Notes: generated by a model not told the origin, from the sequence alone. Counted from the stretch's first letter, positions 35,249 through 48,643 are shown. The stretch: DNA of 64,000 nucleotides from Adiantum capillus-veneris (GCA_014529385.2 CM043954.1:92037747-92101746), one strand, 5' to 3'. Program-made: numbers and translations.

Positions 35249-36669
35249 TTACATTGACACTACTTCAACCCGACCATCCAACTCTTTGCACAAAATATCT
35301 TTTTCCCTTCGCCGCATCACCTTACGGCCAGCTAGGAAAAAGGAAAAATCTGATAGGTCCTTGTCCATTGAATCTTCAATTATGTCATGCCACAAATGTT
35401 GAAGACTGCATAGCTCCCTTATTGTAACCACCAACAGTAGGCCATGCTCTTTATCAATCACTTCCACATCCACAACAGGATTATCTTCCAAACCTGCAGA
35501 AACCTGGTCCATAGGAATGTACTTACCGTTGAGCATTTGTGATCGCATATACCAAAATGAGAGTAACAGTGATTGGCTTGCAATCATGTACTTGACAACT
35601 AGAGTATCAAGCGCGACCTCGCACCGTAAACCAATCTCTTCCTTTGCATACCATCCTCTGTCAAGAAGTTTGTCACAGGATGACTGCTGAAATGACTTGC
35701 ACATGAACATAGTTTTCGTAACACGGATGTTGTAGCTATGAAACAGCTCTATGAAGAGTGCAACAGGACAAAAGTTTGCAATTCTAACCAGTTTGGTGGG
35801 AATAGAGCTACGTAGAGACCTTTGTATATCCTTGTAGAGCTTACTTCGCATTGCCTCCACCATTGTTTCCTCGGGAACTGGCCAGTCCACAGTGTTCCAA
35901 TCGGTTGGTAGAAGCACTTTCACCAACATGCCATTCTTATTCCCTGAGCTGAGTTGGTAGAAGTGGTCATAAAAAAATATTCCCTCATCAACCAGTCTTT
36001 TGCTACTCCTCCCTGAATACTGTAGAGAACCAATGTGGGCATGAACAACATGGAAGAGGCCTATTATGCACTCCACAGGCTCCCATTGCTCATAAGAAGA
36101 GGGATAAACATCTGCAATATATATAAGAAGAGTTAAACTAAGAGTATCAATAAGTACAAATGACAAATCTAATGTAATTGAGCTGTGAAGAATGGAGACA
36201 TTGCTCATAACAAGCGGGAGAAACATTGCAAAATATATAAGAAAAGTTATAATGAGAGTATCAGTAAGTTCACATGTCAAGAGTACTTACAACTGCAACG
36301 TGGTTGATGTATATGTGATACATTTCCACCGTTTGCTATCACCTCTGGATGGGTAAACACATGCTGAACAAGAACTTCCTTTACAGATCTTTTGCCGATT
36401 TCAACTTTGAAATCCAACACTCTGGCCTTCCATGCTGAGCGGTAAACGTTGATACCACTAGATCTCTTGGGTCTTCTTGGTTGCATGAGGACCCATGAAC
36501 CTTTGTTTATCCTTTGTCCAACCCATTGGTTCTCTGCACTTATTGAAGTTGATATTGTAATTGAGGATATGCTACTACTTGGCCTTCTAGGCAAAGTGCA
36601 TTTGTTGGTTGTTGGTATGAGAGACAGTAAACACCTGGAGCCTCTTGGGCGAGAAGACATGGAAGCCAT
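35249..36669 (-). CDS. Unknown transposon protein, two exons, 413 residues
   Basis: The minus-strand exons are 36669-36291 and 36111-35249. The intron has GTAAGT...TTGCAG, the phase is preserved, and the frame is uninterrupted from ATG to stop. The N-terminus (MASMSSRPRGSRCLL) is Ser/Arg-rich and followed by a Ser/Thr/Ile run, reminiscent of a disordered or transit-like leader. The body has GSWVLMQPRRPKRSSGINVY, KEVLVQHVFTHPEV, EGIFFYDHFYQLSSG and a C-terminal RRREKDILCKELDG. No catalytic pattern or known fold was recognised. As the most intact of the two unknown genes, and given its place beside the right terminus, it is likely an element function rather than captured debris. Confidence 0.7.
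36084..36290 (-). repeat. Duplicated exon-intron junction segment
   Basis: The sequence around the splice acceptor (CATTGCTCATAAGAAGAG...ATAAACATCTGCAATATATA) recurs at about 36201-36260 inside the intron in diverged form (CATTGCTCATAACAAGCG...GAAACATTGCAAAATATA). This leaves a decoy acceptor-like site upstream of the used one. Confidence 0.65.
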
Positions 36670-36990
36670 AGCTCTCAGAGAAAAGCTTTAGTGGAGGGAG
36701 ATTCACTTTGAAAGCATTCTAATGGAGGGAAAGTGTTTTAGAATTCCAATATCTTGTGCGGGCTTAATGGTCACCCTCCAGTACGTTAATGACCATAAGA
36801 GAATATCAGAAGTGGGACCACATGCAAGCACCTAAAAGCTCGGTAAAAGGAAGGAAATTACGATGCTACAATCCTAGATTCGTGAAAGTTTTATGCTATT
36901 TTCTTATTTTTTGAGTCTTTCCATGTACTTTCCTACGTAACGTAGCCTTCGTGCTCATTGGACGCGCTCTATTATTCTCTCTCTTCATAT

Positions 36991-37021
36991 GGCCCTCCAA
37001 ATGACCTCTGAAATTTCCTAA
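36991..37021 (-). repeat. Right terminal inverted repeat
   Basis: Inverted partner of 25184-25214 with two mismatches. Beyond it copia sequence resumes (ATGGCATGTAACC...). Confidence 0.85.
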
Positions 37022-38750
37022 TGGCATGTAACCACAAAACCATCTTTCAAAAACCTAGAATGCTAATTTTTTTACAAAATAGAGCCTTCACAAACATGCT
37101 TTGATGGTGCCTCCAAAGGGCAATGAGGCAACCATATCAGATTTCTACAAAGGCATCAAACTGTCAACCATATCAAATTTGTACAAACGCATCAAACTTG
37201 CAAAATTTAGATATCCAAAACGTACATGTCATAATTTAGCATATAAACAGCTTTGGAATATGTACTACATCTGCAAAGTTCTTCCCACACTTTTTATAAG
37301 AATTGAGCTTGTACAGACCACGAGACAAGGTATCTAATGCCAGAATAGTATCACTTGAAGTAGGATCGTGAATATTTGTCATCCACAAACTTTACAACAA
37401 GACCAAGTCTTGTTGATGCACAAAAAAACATCAGATTCTTCTTGATGCCATGCACAAAAAGTACGTCCGAAAGTGTGAAAGATTTTCCATTAACTACATT
37501 GTGCACAATATTTTCTACTCCTTGAACTAGATAAATCAACATAAGTGAATGGCCATGAATGACTTCGCGTGTAGCAATAAGTTGCTCATTGATATCTTTG
37601 ATTCGAGTAAGAAACCATTTCATATTCCTCATGATAATCTTTGATTCTAGTTGTTTGCACAAATATGCTAACTTTTACCTTTTTGTGACTTGCATACAAT
37701 CCAACTAGAATATCCCAAGCCTGTTCTGTTGTTTTTATTGGACAAATGTGAGGAGTAATGGTACACTTGATGGGAAACACAATCAATAATATGCTTGTGT
37801 ATCTCTACTACCCCAACAAGCCTAGTCAATTGTAGGTAAAACAACGTGAGCACTATGAACAAAACTGCTAGAATATGTAACATCCTCTGTAGAACCTAAA
37901 TCCATAGAACCTAGGTGTACATCAAAACCTTTAACAATATTTCATACACCCTTGGAAATAAGTGCATACTGCATCATGTAAGCCCACAATGGATAGTTGT
38001 CTCCATCCAATTTTCCATCAGCAATTGAGAACATCTTGAGCTCTCATATTCTTATATGCCAAAAGGTGTGAGAAAGGTCAAAGTTAGCACCTTATGTGTT
38101 ATATTGATAGGAAGTTGAGATTCAATAGTTGAAAATGTGGTTTTAATGTGTGAGTGCTGGTTGGTGGACTCGACCTTGCAATTAAGTACAATTGATCACC
38201 TACTAGATGTCCAACCACATTGCCTAAGTGACCATCAATATCTTATGCCAAAAACAATATGCTCAAAGTTTTCAACCTTCCCCCTCACACCCAAATAAGG
38301 CAATGACCCCCTAACCACAAGGGCAAGACCTTTTTCTTCCCAAGGAATTAATAAATTATTCATTATTATTTTTCTAAAGTCTTTACTTCACGTATTTGCA
38401 CACACATAAACACTCGTTAAAAAAGTCATTCTCTCATTCATAGTGAAATATTGGGCCTGACGTAGAAAATGTGCAAATTGAGTAGAAATTGAAGGGAAAC
38501 TCTTCATGCTATATAGCACAAACCATAGTAGACTTTCAAAGATAGAAATTTACAATGGAAAATATTTTGTACAAAAGGACAACATTGTTTGTGGAGTATC
38601 TTACAATAGTGGATACAGAGGCCTAAACTAGCCTCATCAAAGTTTTGAGCACACTAAGCTACTTATTACACTCATCAAAGCTCACCCAAATTGGAGAAAT
38701 TGAGCAAGAGTGTTGGCGATTCTACAAATATGCCCAAATGGATGCAACTT
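37022..38750 (-). pseudogene. Copia gag and pre-integrase remnants
   Basis: The minus strand aligns by eye with 9980-11591: the segment CAAACATGCTTTGATGGTGCC near 37092 corresponds to CAAACATGTTTGACAGGTGC near 10014. Gag blocks TTEQAWDILVGLYASHKKVK (about 37680-37730) and a pre-integrase piece with VHGIKKNLMF (about 37430) are visible. A tandem duplication at 37140-37200 repeats ATCAGATTTCTACAAAGGCATCAAACT. Stops and frameshifts are frequent. Confidence 0.75.
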
Positions 38751-38764
38751 GCTCTAATATCAAT

Positions 38765-38906
38765 TGTTAAGAGTTAAGGTTGCAAGAATGGATAGAATGA
38801 TGGACATATATAGAAAGCATGGGAAAAGAACCTCCTAGAGACGGAAAAAAGTGCTCGCGCAGTCCTAAGTGTGTTCATACACATCACTATTATATACATT
38901 GTAACA
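38765..38906 (-). repeat. Copia 5' LTR, internally deleted
   Basis: Plus strand TGTTAAGAGTTAAGG to CATTGTAACA, 142 bp against 227-233 bp for the sister LTRs. The missing part is the middle. The adjacent primer site reads GCTCTAATATCA instead of GCTCTGATACCA. Confidence 0.75.
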
Positions 38907-39639
38907 ATTGGTAGATTAAACTATGCCTGTGCAAAATAGTAATCGAGAGGATTTGCTAGTAAGTATTTAAGTAGCAATTTCACTATGTGGTAGTTGACTT
39001 ACCATAGACTTGCCATGTAGAAAGTCTGCACTTGGTATATGGTAAGTCATCGTCTAGTGAGAGACTTGAATATCTAGCAAATTCTCATACTTGCTATTTT
39101 GCACTTGCTATTTTGCACTCCTCCTAGTTTAACTAGCAAACATCTAGCTATATTATATTTTTTGGCTACATGGGAGTGGATCCAAAGCTCCTTGTGGAAG
39201 CCTCTGAGAAAAATGTGAGCATTTCACCTCACAATCACGAGAATGTGTATTTTTCCTCCATGTCCAATAAAGCAATGCCAAGCTTATCGGTGTAAATGTT
39301 GGGGACATCCTACAATCACTGCAGGTCAAGAGATCGCCAACAATAAACTTGATTTGATTGGGCATATCTTGCAATAAATGCAAGAGCAAAAAAATTATCT
39401 AGAAAAAGATGATCACATTTTTCCACACATGCATACCAAACCATATTCAAGCATGATATTTTCAAGAAGGTAGATTACTAATCTGATCCTATTTTTGTTT
39501 CCCACAACAATGTCCTGCATAATACACCATAGTAAGTTCTGAAGAGCACCGTACTGACAAAACATGTCTAAGGACGACATCTATTTTCAATAAGCATTGG
39601 CATTTTTTGCTGAGACCACCCTAGTGGTTCATCCATTAA
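38907..39639. other. No gene recognised
   Basis: AT-rich sequence with short direct repeats such as ACTTGCTATTTTGCAC (about 39090-39118). Weak protein-like stretches on the minus strand may continue the PPR remnant that follows. Confidence 0.4.
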
Positions 39640-40010
39640 GCACCTTGGAAAAAGTGAGTGCACTTGGACAAGATGCATCTATAGAAACCTTGAAAAACCC
39701 TTGCTAAATATATAACCTTTTAACAGAAGCCTATGAGCGCTCACTCTGCATTCATGAAAAATAGTGCAACCTTCCTTGCCATGTCAGTGGGTAATTTCGC
39801 ATGAGCATACATTGCAAGAGACACACAACCTTGCATTTGCTGATAACTATCGAGAGCTTCTTTTGTTAGATCTACCCTTTATTGCATATATCCAACCAAA
39901 GAGACCACATCCTTATATTTGCTAATAATAACATAGAGCTTCTATGGATCAGCCTCTCCTTGTTCAATGAAAGCATGTCCATGCACAATATCTTTTCCAA
40001 TAGATTTTGA
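39640..40010 (-). pseudogene. Pentatricopeptide-repeat gene remnant
   Basis: The minus strand shows IGKDIVHGHAFIEQGEAD, then after a stop KYKDVVSLVGYMQ, then VDLTKEALDSYQQMQGCVSL. The patterns GK-x-IH, DVVS-x-x-GY and EAL-x-x-YQQMQ match the PPR repeats of plant organelle RNA-binding proteins, in the right order and spacing. Several stops interrupt it. It is a fragment of a host gene family and not functional. Confidence 0.5.
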
Positions 40011-40499
40011 CTAACAATCTCATCTCATAAAAATTCACCTTTGTTGATGCAACCCACTACATTTTTACACCTCTACACCTTACTACTAAGCTAGTCCTCA
40101 ATTTGTTTGTCCACAACAACTTGCCACGAGCCTTCAATACAAAAACTATTTGCCCAAAATAAATGATAATGTAAAAGATATAACCTAGCAAGCATCTTAA
40201 AAGAAGCATTCAAATCAACAATTTGCTTCTCATCCACTCTAGTGAACATGTAAGCAACATAGTAAACAATGATCAAAAGTACATCTGCACACTTATGACA
40301 TACAAAGTGCTCAGATGTTTGACTATTTTATGTGCAAAGATAGTAGCATGTATTCTATTGGCTATATTCCATACACTTCCTCATGCAAGTCACAATCCAC
40401 GTCTATGTTCAATTGATGGCATTGCAACGATTATAACTTGCAAATACACAAATGCTACACGTGGTAGGCGTGCGACAAGTGGGAACAATAGTCTCATCA

Positions 40500-40770
40500 A
40501 GATCTACACTCTCCTAAGCACAATTGTCACAAGGCTAGCCTTGTAGCAATAAACACTACCATCTTGCTTACATTTCATGTAAACCAACTTAGTACCAATG
40601 GTCTTTTTGCTAGGAGGCAACTAACATAAAGACAAGTAAAGACCATGTGCCATTTTCATAACATCATATTCAATTTCCATGGCAACCAACCAATTGTTGG
40701 AATTGTGCGTCTTAGCTAATGAAAAAGGTTCCTCCTTACGACATACTCATAGAGCCAAAGCCACGCAAAT
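40500..40770 (-). pseudogene. Copia reverse transcriptase N-terminal remnant
   Basis: The minus strand reads WLVAMEIEYDVMKMAHGLY, a stop, then LPPSKKTIGTKLVYMKCKQD and GSIYCYKASLV, the opening of copia RT (usual form W-x-x-AM-x-x-E-x-DAL ... PxGKKxIGxKWVYK). It matches 24590-24660 in part, so it is a separate older fragment. Confidence 0.65.
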
Positions 40771-41965
40771 AAAGAAGTAAAATCTGAGACATAAAAGGAT
40801 TGTAAATGCAACCTACTTCATGCATCCCATTTGTAAAGACCCGAAAAGGACTTTGATGGTTTGGAAAGTGGTATGCATCCATATCACGTGTCTCCACTCC
40901 ATATGGCTAAGTACATGTCCCTCATCCATTGGCACGTGATTGCCTTCAAATGAGGCATACAAAGAAAGCTACACCAGCAACCACAATGACTAGCCAAGCA
41001 AGTCAATCAATCGGACAAGTAGTTAAACGACCACTTGACTAGATAAGAATCTTACATCAAAAGTGTCACCACGCTTGGAACAATTCTCAACGAACAACTC
41101 ACTAATTTTTGAATAGTGACATGCATGCCACCAAACTCATACATCCTCTAATGCATATATAGGCTAAGTCAAATTTTCAGGACACTCATGACTCACACAC
41201 TTACTTCCCAAAACATAGTATCTTCAAAGAGGGCCAAATGTACAAGGTTACGAACTTTTGCAATGTCAAGAGACTCCACGATGAAAGTTGCTTGCCTTAT
41301 TGAGTCAAGTTCTAGTTAATAATCATCACAACTGCCATCTTGGTGATGTGACCGCTCCCCTTGGGTAAACATGTGAGAAATGGCAGAAGGTATTTAGTAT
41401 TATAGCAAGGCTTCGTTCATAAGAACCTGATGACAGCATGGCGATGTGTGTCACCTACCTACACACACACAAGGTGTAGAAGTGCGAGAACACCTCAAAA
41501 GGCCCGAAAGAGACAAAAAAGATGTAATGAGAAACAAAAAATACATCATGAATTCAAGTTTGGGAAAGATTCAGTGTGAAGAAGAATGTGGTCAAGGGTG
41601 GACATGGCGGGTATTTGAAGTCTCAATCGAGTCAGCATGAAAGCCAGGCATGAAATTGTGGAAGAGGTGAAAAATTTGGATATGGTTGCATTTCATACTA
41701 GGGTCAGCATGAGCATCACATTATTCGTGCATCAATGGAACCAACAAAATTCTAGCAATACAAGTAGACTGTCCATTTGGCTGTCTTTGGACTCAGGGAG
41801 GGAGAAAGCCCCAAAGGAAAATGCTTGTGTTCAGGACGTTTTACCACTTTCGAAAGGTTTTAACTAGTGTTGAGCCATAACTCCCACTGTTCTCTCCACA
41901 TTAATCCACCACCCGCCCCACAATTCCTTGGACAGACGTTACCACTTTACTAGAGTACAATTATT

Positions 41966-42015
<50 letters not shown>

Positions 42016-43100
42016 AGGGCTCCCCCCATAGGCCCCTTTCAGGATTGGTGCCCCTTAACCAACATGACACCAACCTCAGCCAGTTGGCAATCACACACTA
42101 CCAGCCCACAGCAGCATCGTATCACAACCTCTCCATCCCTTCCTGTCCCCCTGTACAACCGCAGGCCCCGGCTCATATTACATCAGCATTCTCTCAATCT
42201 CTTCCATCTATTAGTCCGTCCCCCTCTCAGACAACTTGATCCTTCACCTCCGCTGACCCCCTCTCTCAGACAACTTGAACCATCACCTCCGCTCACTGCT
42301 AGCAGTTGTACCTTGCCAACTGCAATTTGATGTAAGGGATCCAGTGGTGGCCTCATCTTTTTCGATGTCTTGAGTGTCCAGTAGATGACTGACACACAGC
42401 TGGAGATTGACAGGGTTCATGAATCCTGGGCATATAGATTGCTCATTTCGCACAACAAACATTTGTAACCTGGAATAGCCGGTGCAAATGCTGGGGGTTG
42501 CTTGACACACCCACGAGCAAAAACATAGTTTTTTCTCCAAATAGAAAGATCGAGGTGGATGAGGCACCCATCATGCAATACAAGGGCCTTCCTATTGCAC
42601 CTTTAAAGGGCAGAAGGGGGAGCCCTCTTTCGCAAACTCTATCCAATATATATTCGCTGCTATGATGCGCTCTTATCCTTGTGCGCAATTAGATATTGCT
42701 ATGAGCTACCCAGTAATAGACAGAATAACCGATTATCTACTCAGATTAATTGTATTTGATTGATGTTTACTAGAAGCCCGAGGCAAATCTGTTTACTAGA
42801 CGGCCACATACAAGGAGGATAAGATAGTCATGAGACCTCTTTCCTGTTTCCAAATATAGAACCTCTCCACGCAGTGACTACAGTGAAAAAGTAGGACCCT
42901 TCTTTTGAATTCAAACTACTTAATTTACAAACCATCTGTCATGCAAAAATCACATCATGACAAATTATGTACAATGAGCCAATGATGAAAAGTCAAAACA
43001 TCATTCCTCAGCTCTCAATGTCCTTCACAAACCCCACCTTAAGACAATAGACCAGTTTATTTTGATATCAATCATGAAAATTTATATTGAGAGCAAGCAG
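40771..43100. other. No gene recognised; one CT microsatellite
   Basis: A (CT)n run lies at about 41973-42013. A 40-bp direct repeat with CTCAGACAACTTGA(T/A)CC...CACCTCCGCT lies at about 42225-42296. Short open frames in this stretch show no family signature. Confidence 0.5.
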
Positions 43101-45302
43101 CTAGTAGCCCTGGTCTAAAAGGTAGTCACCAAGCTTTTCTACAATGGTGTTGCATTCGGGAGGGGTGACGGGTTCATCATAAATGCCTATCACCAAGGCA
43201 AGATTTGTCTTCTTTATGGTCACACCACCTGCACCCTGTTAGGGAAGCAAGTAAAGATTCATGAAAATGGAAAAGACTTAAGTTCTCGATAAAACACAAA
43301 CCACCATTTCTTTAACTACAAAGACAAGAAGCTGACCATCAGAAAATTGCAAAAACTTTATGCAAGGACAAGAACCACAGACTATTTGATCTCCTTTGAG
43401 TAAAGGTATAGCATGTTATTTACCTGGCTCCCTCCTACTGGACTAGAAGCAAAGACAATGACAACAAATACAAACATCTAGAAGAGCCCAATTACCTTCT
43501 TGCCACGGATAACAACCCCTTGCTCACCCTGGAGTACAAAATACTTGGCCCCACCAATGAACAGCCCCCGTTGTGCTATATCACTCGAATCATTAAAAGC
43601 ATTCACTATAGTGGTTATTTCTTCTGGTAAAATCTGCAGAGACAGAAGAGATAAATTTAAGTTTCCTGAAAAATGTTCTTAACAGAAACTAGCAGAGCTA
43701 GATACAAACCCTGTTTTAATGCATCATCAAGGTGCATGTGTGAGTGTGAGTGCAGGTGCACTTGCGCACACACTCTTAGGCGCGAGACAAATGGAAGTAC
43801 AAAAAATCACCGACTAGAAACCACAAGCGCCACACGCATTTACACACATCATAACAAGTCTGGTAAGAAAAAATGTTAAGCAACAAGGAAAGCCAGTAAA
43901 TGACTTCTGTAGGTGTCTCGTGACTATAATTCATATATGGCCGTGATGTGGGAATGTCTAACCTGCAAAAAAAGAACAGCCTCCAGATGCGAGCTGTTCA
44001 AATTCATATAAGCCAAGTTCAAATACCTCAAGGAGTCACATCACAACACCAAGCTGATAAACAAGAGATAAAACCAGTCATATGTGATAAATTTTGCTCG
44101 CCTGTATCTGCTTGTAGCTCACATGAATAAGCAAACCACTGCCATCAGATGGAAACCATAAAAGAGAATAAGGACATAATCAGCACTTTTCTTCAATATT
44201 CTGATCAAGTATCTGTTTGAGGGTTGTACTATTAGCAAATTATTGCCATCAGGTGAAAAGTCAGGCATAACTAAGTGTAAGGATGCTATAACAAACACGA
44301 AATTGAAAACTTCAACAACCAAACAGTCAAAGAAATTCATCCCTCTACATGGTAAGTACAGGGTAAAAAATGGCAAACTGACCACCTCAATGGCATCATT
44401 AGAACTAGCCAGAGTCCTTCTCCTATAACCACTGATCCATAATAGAAGATCTTGTGCTCATATTGGCGCTTCAATGCACTATTATGTGTACACTCGGCAA
44501 AATCAAAACCAAAACTCTTCCCCTTATCTTTTCCTTCACTCCTGTTCTTTTGAAAAAAGAACTTCTACACACACTAATAAATTACTTTCCCCGTCAAGCC
44601 TGACAAAACAGGAAAAAGTGAACAATCATCAAGTGCAATCTGTGACCTTGCCAGCCAACAAATTCACCATAACCTCTGATGCATCTAACATTGTGCTTAT
44701 CTGCAACTGACAAGACAATAAATGGATAATGGGAGAGAATACAAGTACAGCACAGATGGTCGTCAGCGACAAACACACAAGCATAAGTACATATACCACC
44801 CACCACTGCCCCAACCCGACATCAAGCACTTCCAAAGACATGGTGTAAAACCTGAATCAAAGGGTCAGATTCAGCTTAAGCCGGGGAAGACTAGACAAGA
44901 CAGGGAAAAAAAAGTCTTCATTTTCGAGAGCTCAGTATCTGACGATAGCGGAATGAACCATAGGATCTCAATCCAATGAACCAGGTCGTCAGTAACCAAA
45001 ACCAGATCCGTTGCAAAATGATCCAGGATAACGCAACAAGAATGTCAGTGCTGAGACAACAGCAAGACACAAAGACGAGTAAAAGAAGCCATTCAATGGA
45101 GCTAGTCAAAGAGAACTGTAGATCACATCGCCATATCTAACACAGCAGACAAACGAGAGGATCGGGAGCCTCGTACCTCTGGGAACTTCTCGCTGGACGC
45201 CCATAAAGTGCCTTCGACGCCAATAATTGCTGCAGAAGTGAGGGTGTTACCCCCGGCAAGAGGGCAGAGAAGGTGGTCATCAACATACACTTGCCAAGAC
45301 AT
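43101..45302 (-). CDS. Profilin, three exons, 132 residues
   Basis: Profilin binds monomeric actin, poly-proline proteins and phosphoinositides and controls actin filament growth in the cytoplasm. The minus-strand exons are 45302-45177 (42 codons), 43633-43496 (46 codons) and 43235-43101 (44 codons plus TAG). All introns are phase 0 with GT-AG borders (1543 and 260 bp). Three exons is the usual plant profilin layout. The start [13 protein letters not shown], the middle [15 protein letters not shown] and VIRGKKGAGGVTI, and the end [15 protein letters not shown] and [11 protein letters not shown] are family hallmarks, and the length is typical (131-134). The second half of exon 1 and start of exon 2 diverge from flowering-plant profilins. 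No stop or frameshift is present, so it is probably the one working host gene here. Confidence 0.96.
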
Positions 45303-46635
45303 GGTGGCTGTGATCGACCGTGTATGTGAGTGAGTGTCTGTGTGTGTGGGCGTGTGAGAGTGCCAGTGCGTGGGCGAGCACTCGTGTCAATTGTGTGTTT
45401 GCGGAGATGAAGGAACCCTAGAGCAGCAAGATGATGAGCGCAGATGAGGATGCGGGAGACTTTTGTGTGATTGCGGAGAGTGAGAGCATGATTCTGTGAG
45501 GGTGGAAGTGCATAATTTTCACTTTGGGGAAAGAATGTCGCCAGTGTTTACTTTTCCTTTTCCGGCCTTTGCCAGCTTGTCCATCATCGATTCCATGGAG
45601 TATTTTGTTGGCAACACCAGCCTCAAAGCTGAATATGCTATCAGTCTGGGGTCACACACTCCTTTCGTCGGTAATCGATGATACGTCAAAGACGGTTTCT
45701 ATGACACCTACACAACCAAGCTAACAGCTAGCAAGAGTGAGTTGGTAAAGGAAATCATCATGGATCTTGAGAAAGACTTTAGTTTAACTGATTCGGACCT
45801 GGATACGACAAGGAGCTCTTGTTTTTATGATGGAGCTACGGATTGTCTCCCATTTCTCAAGAGAACACCAGACATGCCTCATCGTTTGTTTACTCCTTCC
45901 AAGTAGCATCATGTAGTGACACAAAACTCCACATTTAATTTCGTTCACGTGCCCAAACCGTGGCAGCTAATGAGCATTTACATAAAAACTGTTGACTTTC
46001 ACAAGTCCAAAGTTCTTCATGTGCGTAGGTTATAAGGTTTCTTTTACTCGATTAGCCTAGCATAGGTTTTGCAAACGTTGAAATGAGGTCCACATGGACA
46101 AGTCGTGACCCTTGAAGAAAATGGTCAACGTGAAAAAATCATGCAGGTATTTTCCTTGTAAGAGTTGTAACAGCCTTCACCCAATGCAAGGAGCTTATGT
46201 GCCAATCAACAGACAAACTGAGGACTCTGCCTATAGCTATAAGGAACAAGGTACCGGAGCTCCTAGTAGTTAGAGGCAAAGTTCTCAATGAATTTGTTGA
46301 TTCTCACAAGTTGCTTGCAAAGGTTGAACACTCATGCTTCTTTCGGGGAATACTTCATTTAAGCTCGCGTGCTTTTCCCACATTAATTTTTATTCAAGGT
46401 ATGAGAACTCAAAGAATTTCAACCTCAGAAGGCCTTTTATCGTTAGAAGTCAGTTGTTGGGATTTGTGGGCTTTGTCCTATGTTTTATGCATTTTGGTGT
46501 GTACCTTCTCTAATCTACTAGGATGCCTATGTGGCATAAATCATGTGATATACCATGTGATAGCATGCTTTTACTTTCCACATACAATGTTAATGTTTAT
46601 GGCGAGGTTTTACCACATGATGTATCCATGATGTC
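45303..46635. other. Profilin 5' flank and unassigned sequence
   Basis: The first 200 bp upstream of the profilin ATG are rich in GTGTG and GAG motifs and would hold the promoter and 5' leader. No TATA box stands out. From about 45500 to 46635 scattered short open frames show no family signature. Confidence 0.4.
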
Positions 46636-48226
46636 TGTCATAATAATCAATATCTAATTCTCCTAAATGATTTTCTCATGTTAAACTGATCATTTAATAT
46701 GGGGAAGTGACAGGGGAGAAAAAGCTATAATATTGGTTAAGCTAGCAGACCGGCCACATTAGGGATCCAAAGGAGGGAAAATAGGGATCCAAAGGGGGGG
46801 GCATCTGCAAAAGAGCAATGTGCAACAATGGGCTTAAAAGACCCTAAGGTTCAACCCATTAAGACTTCCAAAATGCTAAGGTTCCAAAATTCAAAGGTTG
46901 TGTCCAAAGGTCAAACATTAGGGGAATTGTATGCTTTGTGTGTGTCACAAAAAGTCTTCATAATCCCTACATAGGAGGGGGACGAGCCTTGCAAGTAGGG
47001 GATGAGAGAGAAACTCAAACACACACTCACAAGCTTCATTTGTACACAAGGGGAAAGAGGGACACATGTCAGCTCCCTAGCCCAGATGCCCACAAGGTGT
47101 ACTCACATCCTATTGGATGGCCTTGGAGGTGGACCAATGAGAATTAGGCTAGAGTAAATCTAGTTTCATTAATTTAAAAACACTTAATAAAAAACCCAAT
47201 AAGAATTAAGCTCTCCAAAAGACTATTGGACAGTCTCCCAAGGGGACCAATGAGCATTCAGCATCCCAATGGTTTGCCTGATTCCTATTGGCCAGGAGGC
47301 AAAGGGGTCCAATGAGAGTTTAGTTGGATTAAATAATTACATAAAGCTCTCACAAAAGGGGAAAGGGGGACACATGTCAGAAGGCTATCACTTATGCTGC
47401 TTAATTTCCATTGGCTGAGGTTGGGGAGGTCCAATAGGGCTGTAGCATGAGTAATTAGCAAGGGGGTCGACCAAGAGAGAGAGGGGGCTGATTTTTGCAA
47501 GGCATTAGCACACACACACACTCACACAATCTCATGTGTGAAGCAAAGAAGACTCTCTCTCCTTCTCAAGCTTTAATGGAAAGCTTACCACCTACTCCAA
47601 GCTTGTGAGAAGGGAGGCCTACACCAACAACTCTTGGCTTTGTGATGCAAATCCAACCAAGAGCCAAGCTTCAATGCATGCTCATCTCCTCTACCATGCT
47701 AATTACTAAGCTAAGCTATGCTAATATGAGTGATTATGTGAGGAGATGTACATCTTTCTCGTAAGAATACTCCTTCTTCCTCTCAATCTACTCTCATACC
47801 CCGCTAGCTCTCACAATCTTCGAAGGTGTGTGAGGTCTTGGGTCTGAGACCGTGAGGGAATTGATGTTGTGTTTGATAAGTGTTTTGCTTAGTGCATGAA
47901 GTTCCATCTTCATTGCACTAGCTACTATTGAAGGAACACAAAGAATTGTATTGTGAAATGTCTCTCTTGATGGGAGAAACCATAATACAAAGCCTTTTGG
48001 AGGGGGACCGGCTCCATGCAAATCTGGTCCTCAACTGTTGTCAATTTCTTAATTTCTCTCTCTTTTGAAGTATTGTTCATGCTATCTAACTAGATATTAT
48101 GCTTTTTGTTGCTCTCTCCACCCAAGCACTCTTGTTAGTCTCATTAGGAATCTATTCTAATGAAATGCTCACTATGTTCATGCTATTTTTTGCTAAACAC
48201 AAGTTACTAGGCCATTAAATGTTACA
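46636..48226 (+). repeat. 5' LTR of a second gypsy copy, plus orientation
   Basis: TGTCATAATAATCAATATCT at the start and GGCCATTAAATGTTACA at the end, 1591 bp, same family as 18-8570. The ATTGG/CCAAT array is kept (about 47095-47440). The five bases before it are ATGTC; the matching copy is missing because the element is truncated. Confidence 0.92.
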
Positions 48227-48227
48227 T

Positions 48228-48239
48228 TGGTATCAGAGA
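48228..48239 (+). other. Primer-binding site of the second gypsy copy
   Basis: TGGTATCAGAGA follows the LTR after one base; the last base differs from the Met-tRNA complement. Confidence 0.88.
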
Positions 48240-48643
48240 GCAAGATTTCTCTTTTCTTGCTCAAGAAGGGAGGTCCTCAAGCTAGCTATAAATGGTTGGT
48301 ACTATTAATTTCATGTGAGTAAGTAGAATAGAGATTTTTCAACCTTGCAATGCGCCTGCCTTTGTGCAGTTAGCGGGGCATCACCGTCGAGAGCTATGGT
48401 CTTAATAGTGGAGTCCTACGGGGCTTGCCTACGGCTTAACCACTATTGAGCTATTAGAAGCTTGATAGGAGTCGGTGTTGTTTTGGTGTTGAACGACCCT
48501 CTCTTCTATTCCTTGCAATTAATGGTATTCGAGCCACGGGTACACTAGCTTGAGTGCTTTTTCTAAAGGGGTAAAGAGGAGTAGCAACTAGGGCTTGAAG
48601 TGCCAAAGTACACCTAAAAATTTTACACCTAAAAGTTGTTAGA

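Noticed and set aside
42283-42688. Minus-strand frames upstream of the profilin 3' end
   Set aside because: No conserved motif or splice pattern; likely chance frames.
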